In this document: piece by piece, positions 1 through 8,803 of the stretch
How positions within the stretch are numbered: the stretch's first letter is position 1
Layout: every line of letters starts with the position of its first letter
Assembly: GCF_004331385.1 (NCBI RefSeq)
Contig: NZ_SJON01000006.1
Location: 150,686-214,685, forward strand
Origin: Enterobacter quasihormaechei
GTDB taxonomy: Bacteria > Pseudomonadota > Gammaproteobacteria > Enterobacterales > Enterobacteriaceae
Direction of reading: 5' to 3'
Length of the DNA: 64,000 nucleotides
The notes under the pieces: model-generated
Databases searched by the model: none
What the model was told of the DNA's origin: nothing
The model's input: the letters and a program-made list of their open reading frames with translations, nothing else
Position numbers and translations under genes: made by a program

Positions 1-74
1 TTAGCACTGACAGACATTTCCTGACACCTGCTCGCTTAGGCTGTGAAAGTACGCACCGTAACGTGAGGAAAAAT

Positions 75-725
75 ATGTCAGGCTGGATGAATCAACTGCA
101 ATCCCTGTTGGGACAAAAAGGCTCGTCGTCCGGCGAGCAGGGTCTAAGCAAGCTGCTGGTGCCGGGAGCGCTCGGCGGGCTGGCCGGTTTGCTGGTTGCC
201 AATAAATCATCGCGAAAGCTGCTGACGAAATATGGCACCGGCGCGCTGCTGGCGGGCGGAGGAGCCATTGCGGGCAGCGTTTTATGGAATAAATACAAGG
301 ACAAAGTGCGCAACGCGCATCAGGATGAACCGCAGTACGGGAAGCAGGCGACGTCGCTAGACGTACGCACCGAGCGTCTGATCCTCGCGCTGGTGTTCGC
401 GGCCAAAAGCGACGGGCATATCGATGCCAGTGAACGCGCCGCGATCGAACAGCAAATGCGGGAAGCGGGCGTCGAGGAGCAGGGCAGGGCGCTGGTGGCG
501 CAGGCCATTGAACAGCCGCTCGATCCGCAGCGCCTGGCGCAAAGCGTGAAAAACGAAGAAGAGGCGCTGGAACTCTATTTTCTGAGCTGTGCCGCCATCG
601 ATGTCGATCACTTTATGGAGCGCAGCTACCTGAACGCCCTCGGCGATGCGCTGAAGATCCCGCAGGACGTTCGTGAGGGGATCGAGCAGGATATTCAGCA
701 GCAGAAACAGACCCTCGCGGGCTAG
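75..725 (+). CDS. yebE: YebE, DUF533 inner-membrane protein with TerB-like domain
   Basis: The protein has 216 residues. The first half carries two glycine/alanine-rich hydrophobic stretches (about residues 28-45 and 55-72), expected to insert in the inner membrane. The second half (about 95-210) is an acidic helical TerB-like domain with the motif [12 protein letters not shown]. An ATG at 75 preceded by GAGG is preferred over an in-frame GTG at 63, because the homologs begin MSGW. In E. coli yebE is a strongly Cpx-induced gene of unknown function; I saw no clean CpxR site in the 74 bases available upstream. It is followed by ptrB in the same direction, as in E. coli. Function is not known. 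Confidence 0.9.
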   Translation: MSGWMNQLQSLLGQKGSSSGEQGLSKLLVPGALGGLAGLLVANKSSRKLLTKYGTGALLAGGGAIAGSVLWNKYKDKVRNAHQDEPQYGKQATSLDVRTERLILALVFAAKSDGHIDASERAAIEQQMREAGVEEQGRALVAQAIEQPLDPQRLAQSVKNEEEALELYFLSCAAIDVDHFMERSYLNALGDALKIPQDVREGIEQDIQQQKQTLAG

Positions 726-800
726 AAGGGCATGTTTCGCTTGCATCATACGCGCGTTTTGCCAACCTTATAGGATGTAAAACGAAAAAGTAAGAATGCC

Positions 801-2876
801 ATGCCTCCAAAAGCCCGACGTACTCCTTATGCGATCGTCACGCATGGCGATACGCGTATAGATAACTACTACTGGCTGCGGGACGATTCTCGTTCCCGGC
901 CAGAGGTGCTCGACTATCTGCACGAGGAAAACGACTATGGCCGAAAGGTCATGGCCAGCCAGCAGGCGCTTCAGGACAGGCTCCTGAGCGAAATGGTGCA
1001 GCGTATTCCCCAGCGCGATGTCTCAGCCCCGTGGTGCAAAAACGGCTATCGCTATCGCCATATTTACGAGCCGGGAAACGAATATCCCATCTATCAGCGC
1101 CAGTCGGTGCTGAGTGCCGAGTGGGACGAATGGGATATCCTGCTTGATGCTAATAAACGTGCGGCCCACAGTGAGTTTTACACGCTGGGCGGCATGTCGA
1201 TTTCCCCTGATAACGCCATTATGGCGCTGGCGGAGGATTATCTTTCCCGCCGGCAGTACGGTTTGCGCTTCCGCAATCTTGAAACGGGAAACTGGTATCC
1301 CGAAATGCTGGATAATGTTTCCCCCGATTTTGTCTGGGGCAACGATTCAGAAACGGTCTACTACGTTAAAAAGCATGCCTCAACGCTGCTGCCTTATCAG
1401 GTCTGGCGCCACACGGTGGGGACCGATTCCGCCGACGACGAGCTGGTGTACGAGGAAAAAGACGAGACGTTCTACGTCAGCCTGCATAAAACCTCATCTC
1501 GCCACTACGTGACTATCTTCCTTGCCAGCGCCACCACCTCTGAGGTGTTGCTGCTGGATGCCGAACTGCCGGATGCGCAGCCGCTGTGCTTCCTGCCGCG
1601 CCGTAAAGATCATGAGTACAGCCTGGATCACTTCCAGCACAGCTTTTACCTGCGTTCAAATCGCGAGGGCAAAAACTTTGGTCTTTATAAAACCAAAGTG
1701 CGCGATGAACGGAAGTGGGAAGTGTTAATTCCCGCGCGCGATCAGGTGATGCTGGAGGGGTTCACCCTGTTTACAGACTGGCTGGTGGTGGAAGAGCGCC
1801 AGCGCGGGCTGACCAGTATCCGACAAATCAACCGCAAAACCCGCGAGGTGGTGGGTATTGCGTTTGATGACCCGGCTTACGTCACGTGGATTGGCTTTAA
1901 CCCGGAACCGGAATCGTCCCGCCTGCGGTATGGCTATTCGTCGATGACTACCCCGGACACGTTGTTTGAACTGGATATGGACACCGGGCAGCGTCAGGTG
2001 ATTAAGCAGGCGGAGGTTCGGGGATTTGAGTCGGAGAATTATCGCAGTGAGCACCTGTGGGTGACCGCGCGCGACGGCGTCGAAGTCCCCGTGTCTCTCG
2101 TCTACCACAAGGACCACTTCAACAAAGGCAAAAACCCCATCCTCGTCTACGGTTACGGCTCCTACGGATCCAGCATGGACGCCGATTTCAGCAGCAGCAG
2201 GCTGAGCCTGCTCGACCGTGGCTTTGTTTATGCGATTGCCCATATTCGCGGCGGCGGCGAGCTGGGGCAGCACTGGTATGAAGACGGAAAATTTCTCAAA
2301 AAGAAAAATACCTTCAATGATTACCTGGACGTCTGCGATGCGCTGCTTGCCCAAGGGTATGGCGATCCGCAGCTCTGCTTTGGCATGGGGGGCAGCGCCG
2401 GAGGCATGCTAATGGGCGCTGTGATTAACCAGCGGCCTGAGCTTTTTAAAGGCGTTATCGCCCAGGTGCCGTTTGTGGACGTGGTGACGACCATGCTGGA
2501 TGAGTCTATTCCGCTGACCACCGGTGAGTTTGAGGAGTGGGGGAACCCGCAGGATGAAACCTATTACCGGTACATGAAAGAGTACAGTCCGTACGATAAC
2601 GTCGAGGCGAAAGCCTATCCGCATATGCTGGTGACCACCGGTCTGCACGATTCCCAGGTGCAGTACTGGGAGCCAGCGAAATGGGTGGCGAAGCTGCGCG
2701 AGCTGAAAACAGACGATAATCTGCTGCTGCTGTGTACCGATATGGACTCGGGGCACGGGGGGAAATCAGGGCGATTTAAATCCTATGAAGGGGTGGCGCT
2801 GGAGTATGCCTTTTTGATTGGCCTGGCGCAGGATACGCTGCCAGGCCGCGCGGGAACTCAGGCTTCGCCTAAATAA
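801..2876 (+). CDS. ptrB: Oligopeptidase B
   Basis: Cytoplasmic S9A serine peptidase of 691 residues that cleaves short peptides after arginine or lysine. The N-terminal beta-propeller (about 70-400) gates the C-terminal alpha/beta hydrolase domain. The catalytic triad can be placed exactly: Ser532 in GGSAGG, Asp617 in GLHDSQ and His652 in DSGHGG, the same numbers as known for the E. coli enzyme. The N-terminus [19 protein letters not shown] matches the family start. Its last 19 bases overlap the 3' end of the oppositely directed exoX, so the two transcripts are complementary at their ends. Identity is very sure. Confidence 0.97.
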   Translation: MPPKARRTPYAIVTHGDTRIDNYYWLRDDSRSRPEVLDYLHEENDYGRKVMASQQALQDRLLSEMVQRIPQRDVSAPWCKNGYRYRHIYEPGNEYPIYQRQSVLSAEWDEWDILLDANKRAAHSEFYTLGGMSISPDNAIMALAEDYLSRRQYGLRFRNLETGNWYPEMLDNVSPDFVWGNDSETVYYVKKHASTLLPYQVWRHTVGTDSADDELVYEEKDETFYVSLHKTSSRHYVTIFLASATTSEVLLLDAELPDAQPLCFLPRRKDHEYSLDHFQHSFYLRSNREGKNFGLYKTKVRDERKWEVLIPARDQVMLEGFTLFTDWLVVEERQRGLTSIRQINRKTREVVGIAFDDPAYVTWIGFNPEPESSRLRYGYSSMTTPDTLFELDMDTGQRQVIKQAEVRGFESENYRSEHLWVTARDGVEVPVSLVYHKDHFNKGKNPILVYGYGSYGSSMDADFSSSRLSLLDRGFVYAIAHIRGGGELGQHWYEDGKFLKKKNTFNDYLDVCDALLAQGYGDPQLCFGMGGSAGGMLMGAVINQRPELFKGVIAQVPFVDVVTTMLDESIPLTTGEFEEWGNPQDETYYRYMKEYSPYDNVEAKAYPHMLVTTGLHDSQVQYWEPAKWVAKLRELKTDDNLLLLCTDMDSGHGGKSGRFKSYEGVALEYAFLIGLAQDTLPGRAGTQASPK

Positions 2877-3520
2877 TACTTCAGCGTCAGGCGCAGTTCC
2901 GGGCTCATTCTGTCGAGGTTGTTGTACAGCCAGCGCAGGTAGCCCGGATCGTTGTCCGCCACTTCCGCTACCGGTTTCCCCCGGTATTTACCGAACGTGA
3001 AGGTGGTCAGTAGTGCGGGGCGGCCGGTAATGGTCGCCATATCGTCTGGCGTCCAGCCGGATGTATTCATGATATCAATCAGGAGCGCCGCGGTGATGTA
3101 GCAGTCATACAGGGCGCGGTGATGGTGTAGCCCTTCCGGCGTCCGCACGCTGAGTTTGCGCGACTTATACAGCGCCATATTGCTGTATTTGATCCCCGGC
3201 CACAGGCGGCGCGCCAGCTTCATGGTGCAAATCCATTCGCCGGGCATCTCCGGCAGCACACGGCGGTCAAAACTGGCGTTATGCGCGACGTACCACTGGC
3301 TGCCGTGGTAGAGGGGGATGATCTCTTCAATCCACGGCTTGTCCGCCACCATCGATTCCGTAATGCGATGAATGGCCATCGCCTGCGCACTGATGGGGCG
3401 ATCCGGGCGCACCAGATGGCTCATTGGGTTGACTATCTTTCCGTCAATCACGTCGACAGAAGCGACTTCCACAATTCCGCCCTGCAAATCGCAAGTTTCG
3501 GTATCAATAACGCGTAGCAT
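2858..3520 (-). CDS. exoX: Exodeoxyribonuclease X
   Basis: A 220-residue DnaQ-family 3'-5' exonuclease acting on single-stranded and duplex DNA, with roles in mismatch repair and UV repair in E. coli. The DEDD metal-binding residues are visible: Exo I as DTET (Asp6, Glu8), Exo II in AHNASFDRR, and Exo III in HHRALYD, which gives the DEDDh form. The ATG at 3520 has a good AGGAG ribosome site. The length equals the E. coli protein. The gene is convergent with ptrB and the stop codons overlap by 19 bases. Confidence 0.96.
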   Translation of the reverse strand: MLRVIDTETCDLQGGIVEVASVDVIDGKIVNPMSHLVRPDRPISAQAMAIHRITESMVADKPWIEEIIPLYHGSQWYVAHNASFDRRVLPEMPGEWICTMKLARRLWPGIKYSNMALYKSRKLSVRTPEGLHHHRALYDCYITAALLIDIMNTSGWTPDDMATITGRPALLTTFTFGKYRGKPVAEVADNDPGYLRWLYNNLDRMSPELRLTLKYYLGEA

Positions 3521-3544
3521 TGATCGCTCCTGATCCTAAAAGGC

Positions 3545-4195
3545 CTAGCCTAATGGAATGATATCGCCTTGCCAACCCTGTCGGCCTAAAGAACCGGTTA
3601 ACAGCAGTTCGCCCTTGTCGGCACGCACGATAAGCTGACCTTTTTCATCCCATAACGCGCTGCCGCTGTGCGCGTTCGCCATCAACACCGCGATGGCGTA
3701 TTTATGCGCGAAGCGTTGTAACGAACCGATGGACTGCCGCCAGCGGTGCTCGCCCACCGCCAGGCTGCTGGTGAACAGGGTTGCCTCCGGGTCCAGTTCC
3801 GGGGCGTCAGCCTGGTTATCAACGATGGATAGTCGTTTATCACCAGGGATCACACCCGCACCGTTGCCCTGCGGATAACGGCGGATGGTCGACAGGCTGG
3901 GCGTGAAAAGCGCGAGTCCTTTCTGACGCTGGCCGTGTTGCTGGAGCGTAATACCGGCAATCACCGTGATGAAACGTGACTGCGCGGCGTGAAGGAGGGG
4001 AGCGAGCTGCAAATCGTCAGGCGGTGGGGGTAAAGTTGCCCCGCCAGGGCCGGTAAGGGAAAGCTCGGGAAAGACGACTAAATCGCACCCCTGGCAGGCC
4101 GCCTCGTCAATGAAGTGCAGGTGGTGTTTTACGTGCTCATCAACACAGTTGTGCCGCGGAGCATACTGGGCCGCGGCTATATTCCATCGTGACAT
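3545..4195 (-). CDS. yobB: YobB, carbon-nitrogen hydrolase-like protein lacking the catalytic Cys
   Basis: A nitrilase/amidase-fold protein of about 216 residues. The family glutamate is visible in VVFPELSLTG, and a lysine in GDKRLSIV could be the second catalytic residue. The strand that normally carries the nucleophile (typically CYDxRFPE) is not recognisable. The only cysteines lie near the N-terminus, so the usual E-K-C triad is incomplete. The protein is also shorter than typical active members (about 260-280). The start was set at the MSRW methionine rather than an upstream in-frame ATG at 4213. It lies just downstream of exoX's start on the same strand, separated by 24 bases from exoX's upstream region. 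Function unknown, probably not an ordinary nitrilase. Confidence 0.88.
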   Translation of the reverse strand: MSRWNIAAAQYAPRHNCVDEHVKHHLHFIDEAACQGCDLVVFPELSLTGPGGATLPPPPDDLQLAPLLHAAQSRFITVIAGITLQQHGQRQKGLALFTPSLSTIRRYPQGNGAGVIPGDKRLSIVDNQADAPELDPEATLFTSSLAVGEHRWRQSIGSLQRFAHKYAIAVLMANAHSGSALWDEKGQLIVRADKGELLLTGSLGRQGWQGDIIPLG

Positions 4196-4306
4196 CGTGA
4201 CTTCCTTATACACTAAGTCGCTGGGATTTTAAGATTACACCTAAATTTATCAGGGTTTTCTTATCCTGCCACATAACGCGTAAGGAAGTGTAACGAGACG
4301 TTAAGC

Positions 4307-4537
4307 TTATTTAACTTTAGGTTCGTACGGCAGGCGTGAGAGGTTGACGGAAGCAAGGCGATGCGCGATCAGACGTTCGCGAAACCAGTCGCGCAGATGC
4401 GCAGGCTGTTCACGCTCTACCACTTCAGCCACGACGGGCATATTGTAACGCTCTTTGAATGCGACACCCGCGGCGGCGAGATCGACATTCACTTTGTCCA
4501 TCTCGTCCTGAGGAAGGGCGGCCAGGTTAACGTTCAT
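4307..4537 (-). CDS. holE: DNA polymerase III theta subunit
   Basis: A 76-residue protein matching HolE over its whole length, including [20 protein letters not shown] and the C-terminal [15 protein letters not shown]. Theta binds the epsilon proofreading subunit (DnaQ) in the polymerase III core and mildly stabilises it. The start is placed at the MNVNL methionine, which sits just after a purine-rich AAGGAGAAGG sequence. An in-frame ATG nine codons upstream is inside that ribosome site and is rejected. It lies divergent from the yobA operon. Confidence 0.95.
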   Translation of the reverse strand: MNVNLAALPQDEMDKVNVDLAAAGVAFKERYNMPVVAEVVEREQPAHLRDWFRERLIAHRLASVNLSRLPYEPKVK

Positions 4538-4674
4538 TTCCTTCTCCTTTTTCTGCGGCGGCAACGTTACCGCGATTGTTCAACGATGACAAGGGAGCAA
4601 AGGATGTTCCTCGACTCGTTAATTATACAGAGTTATTCTTTAGCATTCAGGCATAACGAAAAGGAATGATTGTG

Positions 4675-5046
4675 ATGCACTTTACCCCTTCCCGCGTCGC
4701 GTGCGCGCTGGTTTTTCTGCTCTCTTCAGCAACCGCGCCCTCAGCTCTGGCCCATGCGCACCTTAAGCAACAATCCCCGCAGGAGAATACCGTCGCGACG
4801 GCACCCGACGTCATTACCCTGAATTTCTCGGAAGGCATTGAGCCAGCCTTTAGCGGCGTTGTGGTGACGGACGCGCAGAAGCACACGATCCAGACCGGTG
4901 CGGTGAAGCGTGACGAAAAGGATAACGCAAAGCTGATTGTTCCCCTTGAGAAACCGTTGCCGACCGGCACCTACACGGTGGACTGGCACGTGGTCTCCGT
5001 GGACGGCCACAAAACCAAGGGCAGCTATCACTTTAGCGTGAAATAG
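4675..5046 (+). CDS. yobA: YobA, CopC-domain periplasmic copper-binding protein
   Basis: The protein has 123 residues and a clear signal peptide ending ...SALA before the mature N-terminus HAHL, whose histidine is the expected Cu(II) ligand in CopC proteins. The mature part is a single CopC beta-sandwich ending with the family motif [16 protein letters not shown]. The ATG at 4675 is preferred: AAGGA lies nine bases upstream, whereas the ATG at 4666 abuts it. The stop is separated from yebZ by one base, so yobA, yebZ and yebY form an operon for periplasmic copper handling. CopC/CopD roles are inferred from family. Confidence 0.92.
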   Translation: MHFTPSRVACALVFLLSSATAPSALAHAHLKQQSPQENTVATAPDVITLNFSEGIEPAFSGVVVTDAQKHTIQTGAVKRDEKDNAKLIVPLEKPLPTGTYTVDWHVVSVDGHKTKGSYHFSVK

Positions 5047-5047
5047 T

Positions 5048-5917
5048 ATGCTGGCCCTGAGCTACGTAGCGTTACGCTTTATCCATTTTGCTGCGCTGAT
5101 GCTGCTTTTCGGCAACGCGCTTTACAGCGTCTGGTTTGCACCGTCTTCGTTGCAGCGCCTCATGACGCAACGTTTCCAGCGCCAGCAGAAAATCGCGGCC
5201 TTAATCAGCCTGATGGCTGCTCTGCTGATGTTCGGCCTGCAAAGTGGGTTAATGGGTAACGGCTGGGGCGACGTCATTAGCCCGGCGGTCTGGCGCAGCG
5301 TGCTGGGAACGCAGTTTGGTGGCGTCTGGCTGTGGCAAATGGTTTTGGCCGCTGTGACAGCGGGCGCGGCATGGCTTACTCCACAGAAAGGCTCGCGGCT
5401 GTTACTGCTTGCCATGGGGCAACTTGTGCTGCTGGCGGGCGTCGGACATGCCGCAATGAACGGCGGCGCACCGGGAGCGTTGCATCGTCTGAACCATGCG
5501 CTTCATCTGCTGTGCGCCGCGACCTGGGTGGGCGGGTTACTGCCGCTGCTGTTCTGTATGCGTCTGGCGAAAGGCCGCTGGCAGCCAGCCGCTATTTTCA
5601 CCATGATGCGCTTCTCCCGCGTGGGGCATTACGCCGTTGGCGGCGTGCTGCTGACCGGGATCATCAACACGCTCTTTATTGTGGGCATAGACGTGCCGTG
5701 GCAGGCGCCTTATGTACGGCTGTTGTTGTTCAAATGTGCGCTGGTCATCATGATGGTGGCAATTGCACTGGCGAATCGGTATTTTCTTGTGCCACGCTTT
5801 CGCCCTGATGCCGGGCGGGAACAACAGATTTTTATCAGGATGACACAGGCAGAAGTGGTGCTGGGCGCGCTGGTACTGGCGGCCGTCAGCCTGTTCGCGA
5901 CCTGGGAACCCTTCTGA
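5048..5917 (+). CDS. yebZ: YebZ, CopD-family copper transport membrane protein
   Basis: The product is a 289-residue, very hydrophobic inner-membrane protein with about eight predicted membrane segments. It begins in the first segment with an Arg-Phe-Ile-His-Phe sequence and has further membrane histidines ([14 protein letters not shown]), as in CopD proteins proposed to move copper across the inner membrane with a CopC partner. The ATG follows one base after the yobA stop, implying translational coupling. Length equals the E. coli protein (about 290). Confidence 0.93.
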   Translation: MLALSYVALRFIHFAALMLLFGNALYSVWFAPSSLQRLMTQRFQRQQKIAALISLMAALLMFGLQSGLMGNGWGDVISPAVWRSVLGTQFGGVWLWQMVLAAVTAGAAWLTPQKGSRLLLLAMGQLVLLAGVGHAAMNGGAPGALHRLNHALHLLCAATWVGGLLPLLFCMRLAKGRWQPAAIFTMMRFSRVGHYAVGGVLLTGIINTLFIVGIDVPWQAPYVRLLLFKCALVIMMVAIALANRYFLVPRFRPDAGREQQIFIRMTQAEVVLGALVLAAVSLFATWEPF

Positions 5918-5933
5918 CAAGGTTATATAACAT

Positions 5934-6272
5934 ATGAAAAAGACGCTGCTTTCTCTTTTACTTCTCACCTGTGCCAGCAGTGCGCTGGCCGCGCCGCAGG
6001 TCATCACCGTCAGCCGGTTCGAGGTGGGCAAGGACAACTGGGCTTTCAACCGTGAAGAGGTCATGCTCACCTGCCGTCCCGGCCACGCGCTGTACGTCAT
6101 TAATCCCAGCACGCTCGTGCAGTATCCGTTAAATGACGTTGCGGAGCAGCAGGTTGCCAGCGGCAAAAGTAACGGACAGCCTGTCAGCGTGATCCAGGTC
6201 GACGATCCGGCAAACCCCGGGCAGAAGAAGAGCCTGGCGCCGTTTATTGAGCGCGCTGAAAAACTCTGCTAG
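5934..6272 (+). CDS. yebY: YebY, DUF2511 periplasmic protein
   Basis: A 112-residue protein with an N-terminal signal peptide (cleavage expected after ALAA, about residue 20). The mature protein has two cysteines, one in MLTCRPG and one at the very C-terminus (EKLC), which may form a disulfide or bind metal. It sits 16 bases after yebZ as the last gene of the yobA-yebZ-yebY operon and is followed by a strong terminator. The biochemical role is not established; a copper link is inferred from operon position. Confidence 0.9.
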   Translation: MKKTLLSLLLLTCASSALAAPQVITVSRFEVGKDNWAFNREEVMLTCRPGHALYVINPSTLVQYPLNDVAEQQVASGKSNGQPVSVIQVDDPANPGQKKSLAPFIERAEKLC

Positions 6273-6290
6273 CAGTCAGGTTTCCAATAA

Positions 6291-6328
6291 AAAAAACCGC
6301 AGGTGCTTGTAAAAGCTCTGCGGTTTTT
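6291..6328. terminator. Bidirectional terminator of yebY and SraC
   Basis: A stem with arms AAAACCGCAG and CTGCGGTTTT, preceded by A's and followed by T's. It can therefore end yebY transcripts on the plus strand and the SraC RNA on the minus strand. Confidence 0.85.
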
Positions 6329-6400
6329 CACATTTAGTGATGTTTTAACGCTTTTTTTCAGGCCACTTTTACTGTGGACTGGAAAACCTGACGTCGTCAT

Positions 6401-6407
6401 CTATTCT
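6401..6407 (+). promoter_or_regulatory. SdsR promoter -10 (sigma-S type)
   Basis: CTATTCT followed by TAA lies six bases before the expected SdsR 5' end at 6414. A cytosine before the -10 hexamer (C at -13) is typical of RpoS promoters, and SdsR is a known strictly RpoS-dependent RNA in E. coli and Salmonella. Confidence 0.7.
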
Positions 6408-6413
6408 TAAAGG

Positions 6414-6518
6414 GCAAGGCGATTGAGCCTGCATTAATGCCAACTTTTAGCGCACGGCTCTCTCCCAAGAGCCATTTCCCTGGACCGAATACAGGAATCG
6501 TATTCGGTCTCTTTTTAT
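6414..6518 (+). ncRNA. sdsR: SdsR (RyeB) Hfq-dependent small RNA
   Basis: The sequence from GCAAGGCGATTGAGCC through the terminal hairpin (CCGAATAC ... GTATTCGG, then TCTCTTTTTAT) matches my memory of the 104-base E. coli/Salmonella SdsR almost base for base, including the TTAGCGCACGGCTCTC core. Known roles are stationary-phase repression of mutS, ompD, tolC and other mRNAs via Hfq. Its position downstream of yebY and toward pphA is also conserved, although here an extra DUF535 gene lies between it and pphA. Confidence 0.93.
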
Positions 6519-6639
6519 CTGCTTCATAGTAAACGATAAAATCCGGTTTTCGTCTCAGCAGAAGGTTCACTTCCTGTGCGCCTGCTTAAAACATACCACA
6601 ACCCGGCAGGCGTAAGTCCAGTCCTTTTTGGCTGTTTTG

Positions 6640-7620
6640 TTAAATTTTTGTTTGTTTTTCGCCTGAGGTCGACAAGGGCTCAATCCGCGCATTGACGGAA
6701 GCCGCAATATTATCGAGAAGCGCAAAGCGGCGGCGGTATTCTGCGCGTTTCTTGCTGGCGATCTCATCCAGCGATTTGCGCGCTATCCGCAGCGGCAGCT
6801 GCCAGCAAAGAGGTGAGAGCTGTTTTCCGTTCAGGCTTTCCCAGAACTCGTCGTAGCTGGCGTGGAAATGTCGGCCTTTGCTCAGCCGGTAGCGCAGGGC
6901 GCGAAATACGTGCCCCTCATCGCTGACGGCAAAGATAGCGCTGATGTTCGAGTGTGAGGCGAGCTGGAAGATCACCTCCATCAGCACGCGCTTCGGGAAC
7001 AGCCCGTGGCAGGCACGTGTGGCCTGCTTGATAACGTCCCGCGAGACGCTGCGGCGTGGCCCCTGAAGGCCGCCAATCACCAGCACCGAGCGCCCGTTGC
7101 TGCGCGCAACGCAAAACGTCAGGCTGGCGAGAAGGGTATCTTCATGGTCGTGCAGCCACAGCGTACTTTCTCCCTCGCGTTCGGCCTTGCCCGCAGAGGA
7201 GGCTGTAACGGTATAGATCACCCCGTTTTTCGCCTCAAACTGCGCCACGGGCAACTCATTGGGGCTCGCGAGGGCGTGAGCGAGCATCCGGTCTTTCAGG
7301 CTGTCAATCCAGTGGTAGTGGCTGACGATGGCGTCGGCTCTGTCATTGGCGTTCAGGCCGCGCATCAGGTACTGACGGTGGGTTTTGCTCGGCAGCGTAA
7401 TTTGTGCCGCCAGTAATCTGTCAAAATCATCGCGTCCGGATAGCGCCTCCAGCATACGATGGGTGGAAGACCAGAATAAAAGCGAGCGCAAAAGAAACTT
7501 CAGACGGTATTCACGTTTTTGCCAGATAGGCCCTGGAACGCGTTTTCCCTTAATCAGTTCCGAAATAATATTTGTGCGATGCGGATAAAAAACATCTTTT
7601 TGCAGGTGTAAGTTCGACAC
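6640..7620 (-). CDS. VirK/YbjX family (DUF535) protein
   Basis: The 326-residue cytoplasmic-looking protein has no signal peptide or membrane segment. Motifs of the family are recognisable, such as LASLTFCVARSNGRSVLVIGGLQGPRR in the centre and a basic C-terminal helix KKRAEYRRRFALLDNI. It starts with GTG preceded by GAGGG. VirK/YbjX proteins are linked to virulence, envelope and antimicrobial-peptide phenotypes in Shigella and Salmonella, but no reaction is known. It lies between SdsR/SraC and pphA, a place where E. coli K-12 has no such gene as far as I recall. Its 3' end runs toward the SraC promoter without an obvious terminator. Confidence 0.85.
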   Translation of the reverse strand: MSNLHLQKDVFYPHRTNIISELIKGKRVPGPIWQKREYRLKFLLRSLLFWSSTHRMLEALSGRDDFDRLLAAQITLPSKTHRQYLMRGLNANDRADAIVSHYHWIDSLKDRMLAHALASPNELPVAQFEAKNGVIYTVTASSAGKAEREGESTLWLHDHEDTLLASLTFCVARSNGRSVLVIGGLQGPRRSVSRDVIKQATRACHGLFPKRVLMEVIFQLASHSNISAIFAVSDEGHVFRALRYRLSKGRHFHASYDEFWESLNGKQLSPLCWQLPLRIARKSLDEIASKKRAEYRRRFALLDNIAASVNARIEPLSTSGEKQTKI

Positions 7621-7779
7621 GTAAAAATCCCTCGTTTTATTGCGCTCTATTTTAGGGGGCCGCTAATAAAGGATTAATAGCGCGGCAGGGTTTATTTCCG
7701 GCTGGTTGAGGGTTTGTTGGGGTTTGTAATATCTGTCTGGACATTTTCTGCTGCGGCTATACTTCAGAATGGAGGGCTT

Positions 7780-8424
7780 ATGTATCAGAAAATAGAGGGT
7801 AAAGACTGGCGTCATGTCTGGGTTGTCAGCGATATTCATGGTTGCTATCAGCAGCTTTTAGATGCGCTGAAACGTCGGCATTTTAATCCTGATACGGATC
7901 TGCTGATCTCCGTGGGAGATATTATCGATCGCGGGCCTGACAGCGTAAAATGTTTACAGCTGATACAGGAAAACTGGTTTTATGCGGTGCGCGGCAATCA
8001 CGAGCAAATGGCGTTAGATGCGCTGGAAAATAATGATTTTAGCCTGTGGTCGGTAAATGGCGGTATTTGGTTTAGCGCGCTTAAGGGTGAGCAACAAAAA
8101 CAGGCGCTGACGTTACTCAACGCCTGCCGGACCTTACCGCACGTCATTGAAATAACCTGCATAAATGGCCTGAACGTTGTGGCTCATGCGGATTATCCCT
8201 CAGCCGAATATGTCTGGCAAAAGCCGGTTGATGCCAGGCGCGTGCTGTGGGACCGCGATCGTTTAATGGGCTTTATGGTGGGTAAAGGCCAGGGCGTTAG
8301 CGGGGCGGATCACTTCTGGTTTGGACACACGCCCGTAGACAAGCGGTATGACTTTAACAATCTGCACTATATCGATACGGGGGCGGTGTTTGGGGGCTTC
8401 CTGACGCTGGTGCAGCTTCAGTAA
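7780..8424 (+). CDS. pphA: Serine/threonine protein phosphatase 1
   Basis: A 214-residue PPP-family metallophosphatase. The signature motifs are all present in order: DIHGCYQQL, GDIIDRGPDS and RGNHEQM, with further metal histidines in VVAHADYP and WFGHTPV. In E. coli PphA (PrpA) dephosphorylates proteins and responds to misfolding and heat. The ATG at 7780 follows GGAGGG; an in-frame upstream ATG at 7714 adds 22 unrelated residues and is rejected. Confidence 0.93.
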   Translation: MYQKIEGKDWRHVWVVSDIHGCYQQLLDALKRRHFNPDTDLLISVGDIIDRGPDSVKCLQLIQENWFYAVRGNHEQMALDALENNDFSLWSVNGGIWFSALKGEQQKQALTLLNACRTLPHVIEITCINGLNVVAHADYPSAEYVWQKPVDARRVLWDRDRLMGFMVGKGQGVSGADHFWFGHTPVDKRYDFNNLHYIDTGAVFGGFLTLVQLQ

Positions 8425-8429
8425 TAAAT

Positions 8430-8456
8430 AACCCGCCTTCGGGCGGGTTCTCTTTG
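8430..8456. terminator. Terminator between pphA and yebV
   Basis: Perfect 8-bp stem AACCCGCC-TTCG-GGCGGGTT with a stable tetraloop. On the plus strand it is followed by CTCTTTG. It can serve both convergent genes. Confidence 0.75.
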
Positions 8457-8458
8457 GG

Positions 8459-8698
8459 TCAGGCAAGACGCAGGACCCAGGCATCGGTTTTACTGTCGTA
8501 ATGCTCACGGTACAGAACGGAATGTTCCCCATCAAGGATCGCCGGGACGCTGGTGTCTGCATCCCAGGCGTCCAGTTGCATGCACAAATCCGGATCGGAT
8601 TTGCAGGGAATACTTAACGTTCGATCGCCTTGTGCTTCGCCGCGCAATTCAGCGTCGTCGATTTCAAAAGCGCCAATGCGTACGCTGGTTTTCGTCAT
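8459..8698 (-). CDS. yebV: YebV, DUF1480 small protein
   Basis: A 79-residue soluble protein with the family core VRIGAFEIDDAEL and IPCKSDPDLCMQLDAWDA; the two cysteines are conserved. The start is placed at MTKTSV rather than eight codons upstream, in line with the 78-residue E. coli protein. Its position beside rsmF is conserved. Function unknown. Confidence 0.9.
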   Translation of the reverse strand: MTKTSVRIGAFEIDDAELRGEAQGDRTLSIPCKSDPDLCMQLDAWDADTSVPAILDGEHSVLYREHYDSKTDAWVLRLA

Positions 8699-8803
8699 AA
8701 TGCTCTCCGGTTTGTTGCCCAAAATCTGGTATGACCAGTGCAGTCACCCATTTTTGATCCTAGACAAGGAGAGCGAAATCGCCAGTAAAAAAATGCGTTT
8801 TTT

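Larger units (their letters stand above)
6291..6583 (-). ncRNA. sraC: SraC (RyeA) antisense RNA, ends approximate
   Basis: In E. coli and Salmonella a longer RNA, SraC/RyeA, is transcribed across SdsR on the opposite strand. Here the minus strand has an extended -10 (TGGTATGTT, about 6590-6598) and ends at the bidirectional hairpin. This gives an RNA of about 290 bases that fully contains the SdsR complement. The start is inferred from that promoter-like sequence and from known gene layout, so the 5' end is uncertain. Confidence 0.55.

Noticed and set aside
40..74. Possible CpxR site before yebE (GTGAA...GTAAC)
   Set aside because: Spacing of ten bases and mismatches do not fit the GTAAA-N5-GTAAA form, and it overlaps the ribosome site.
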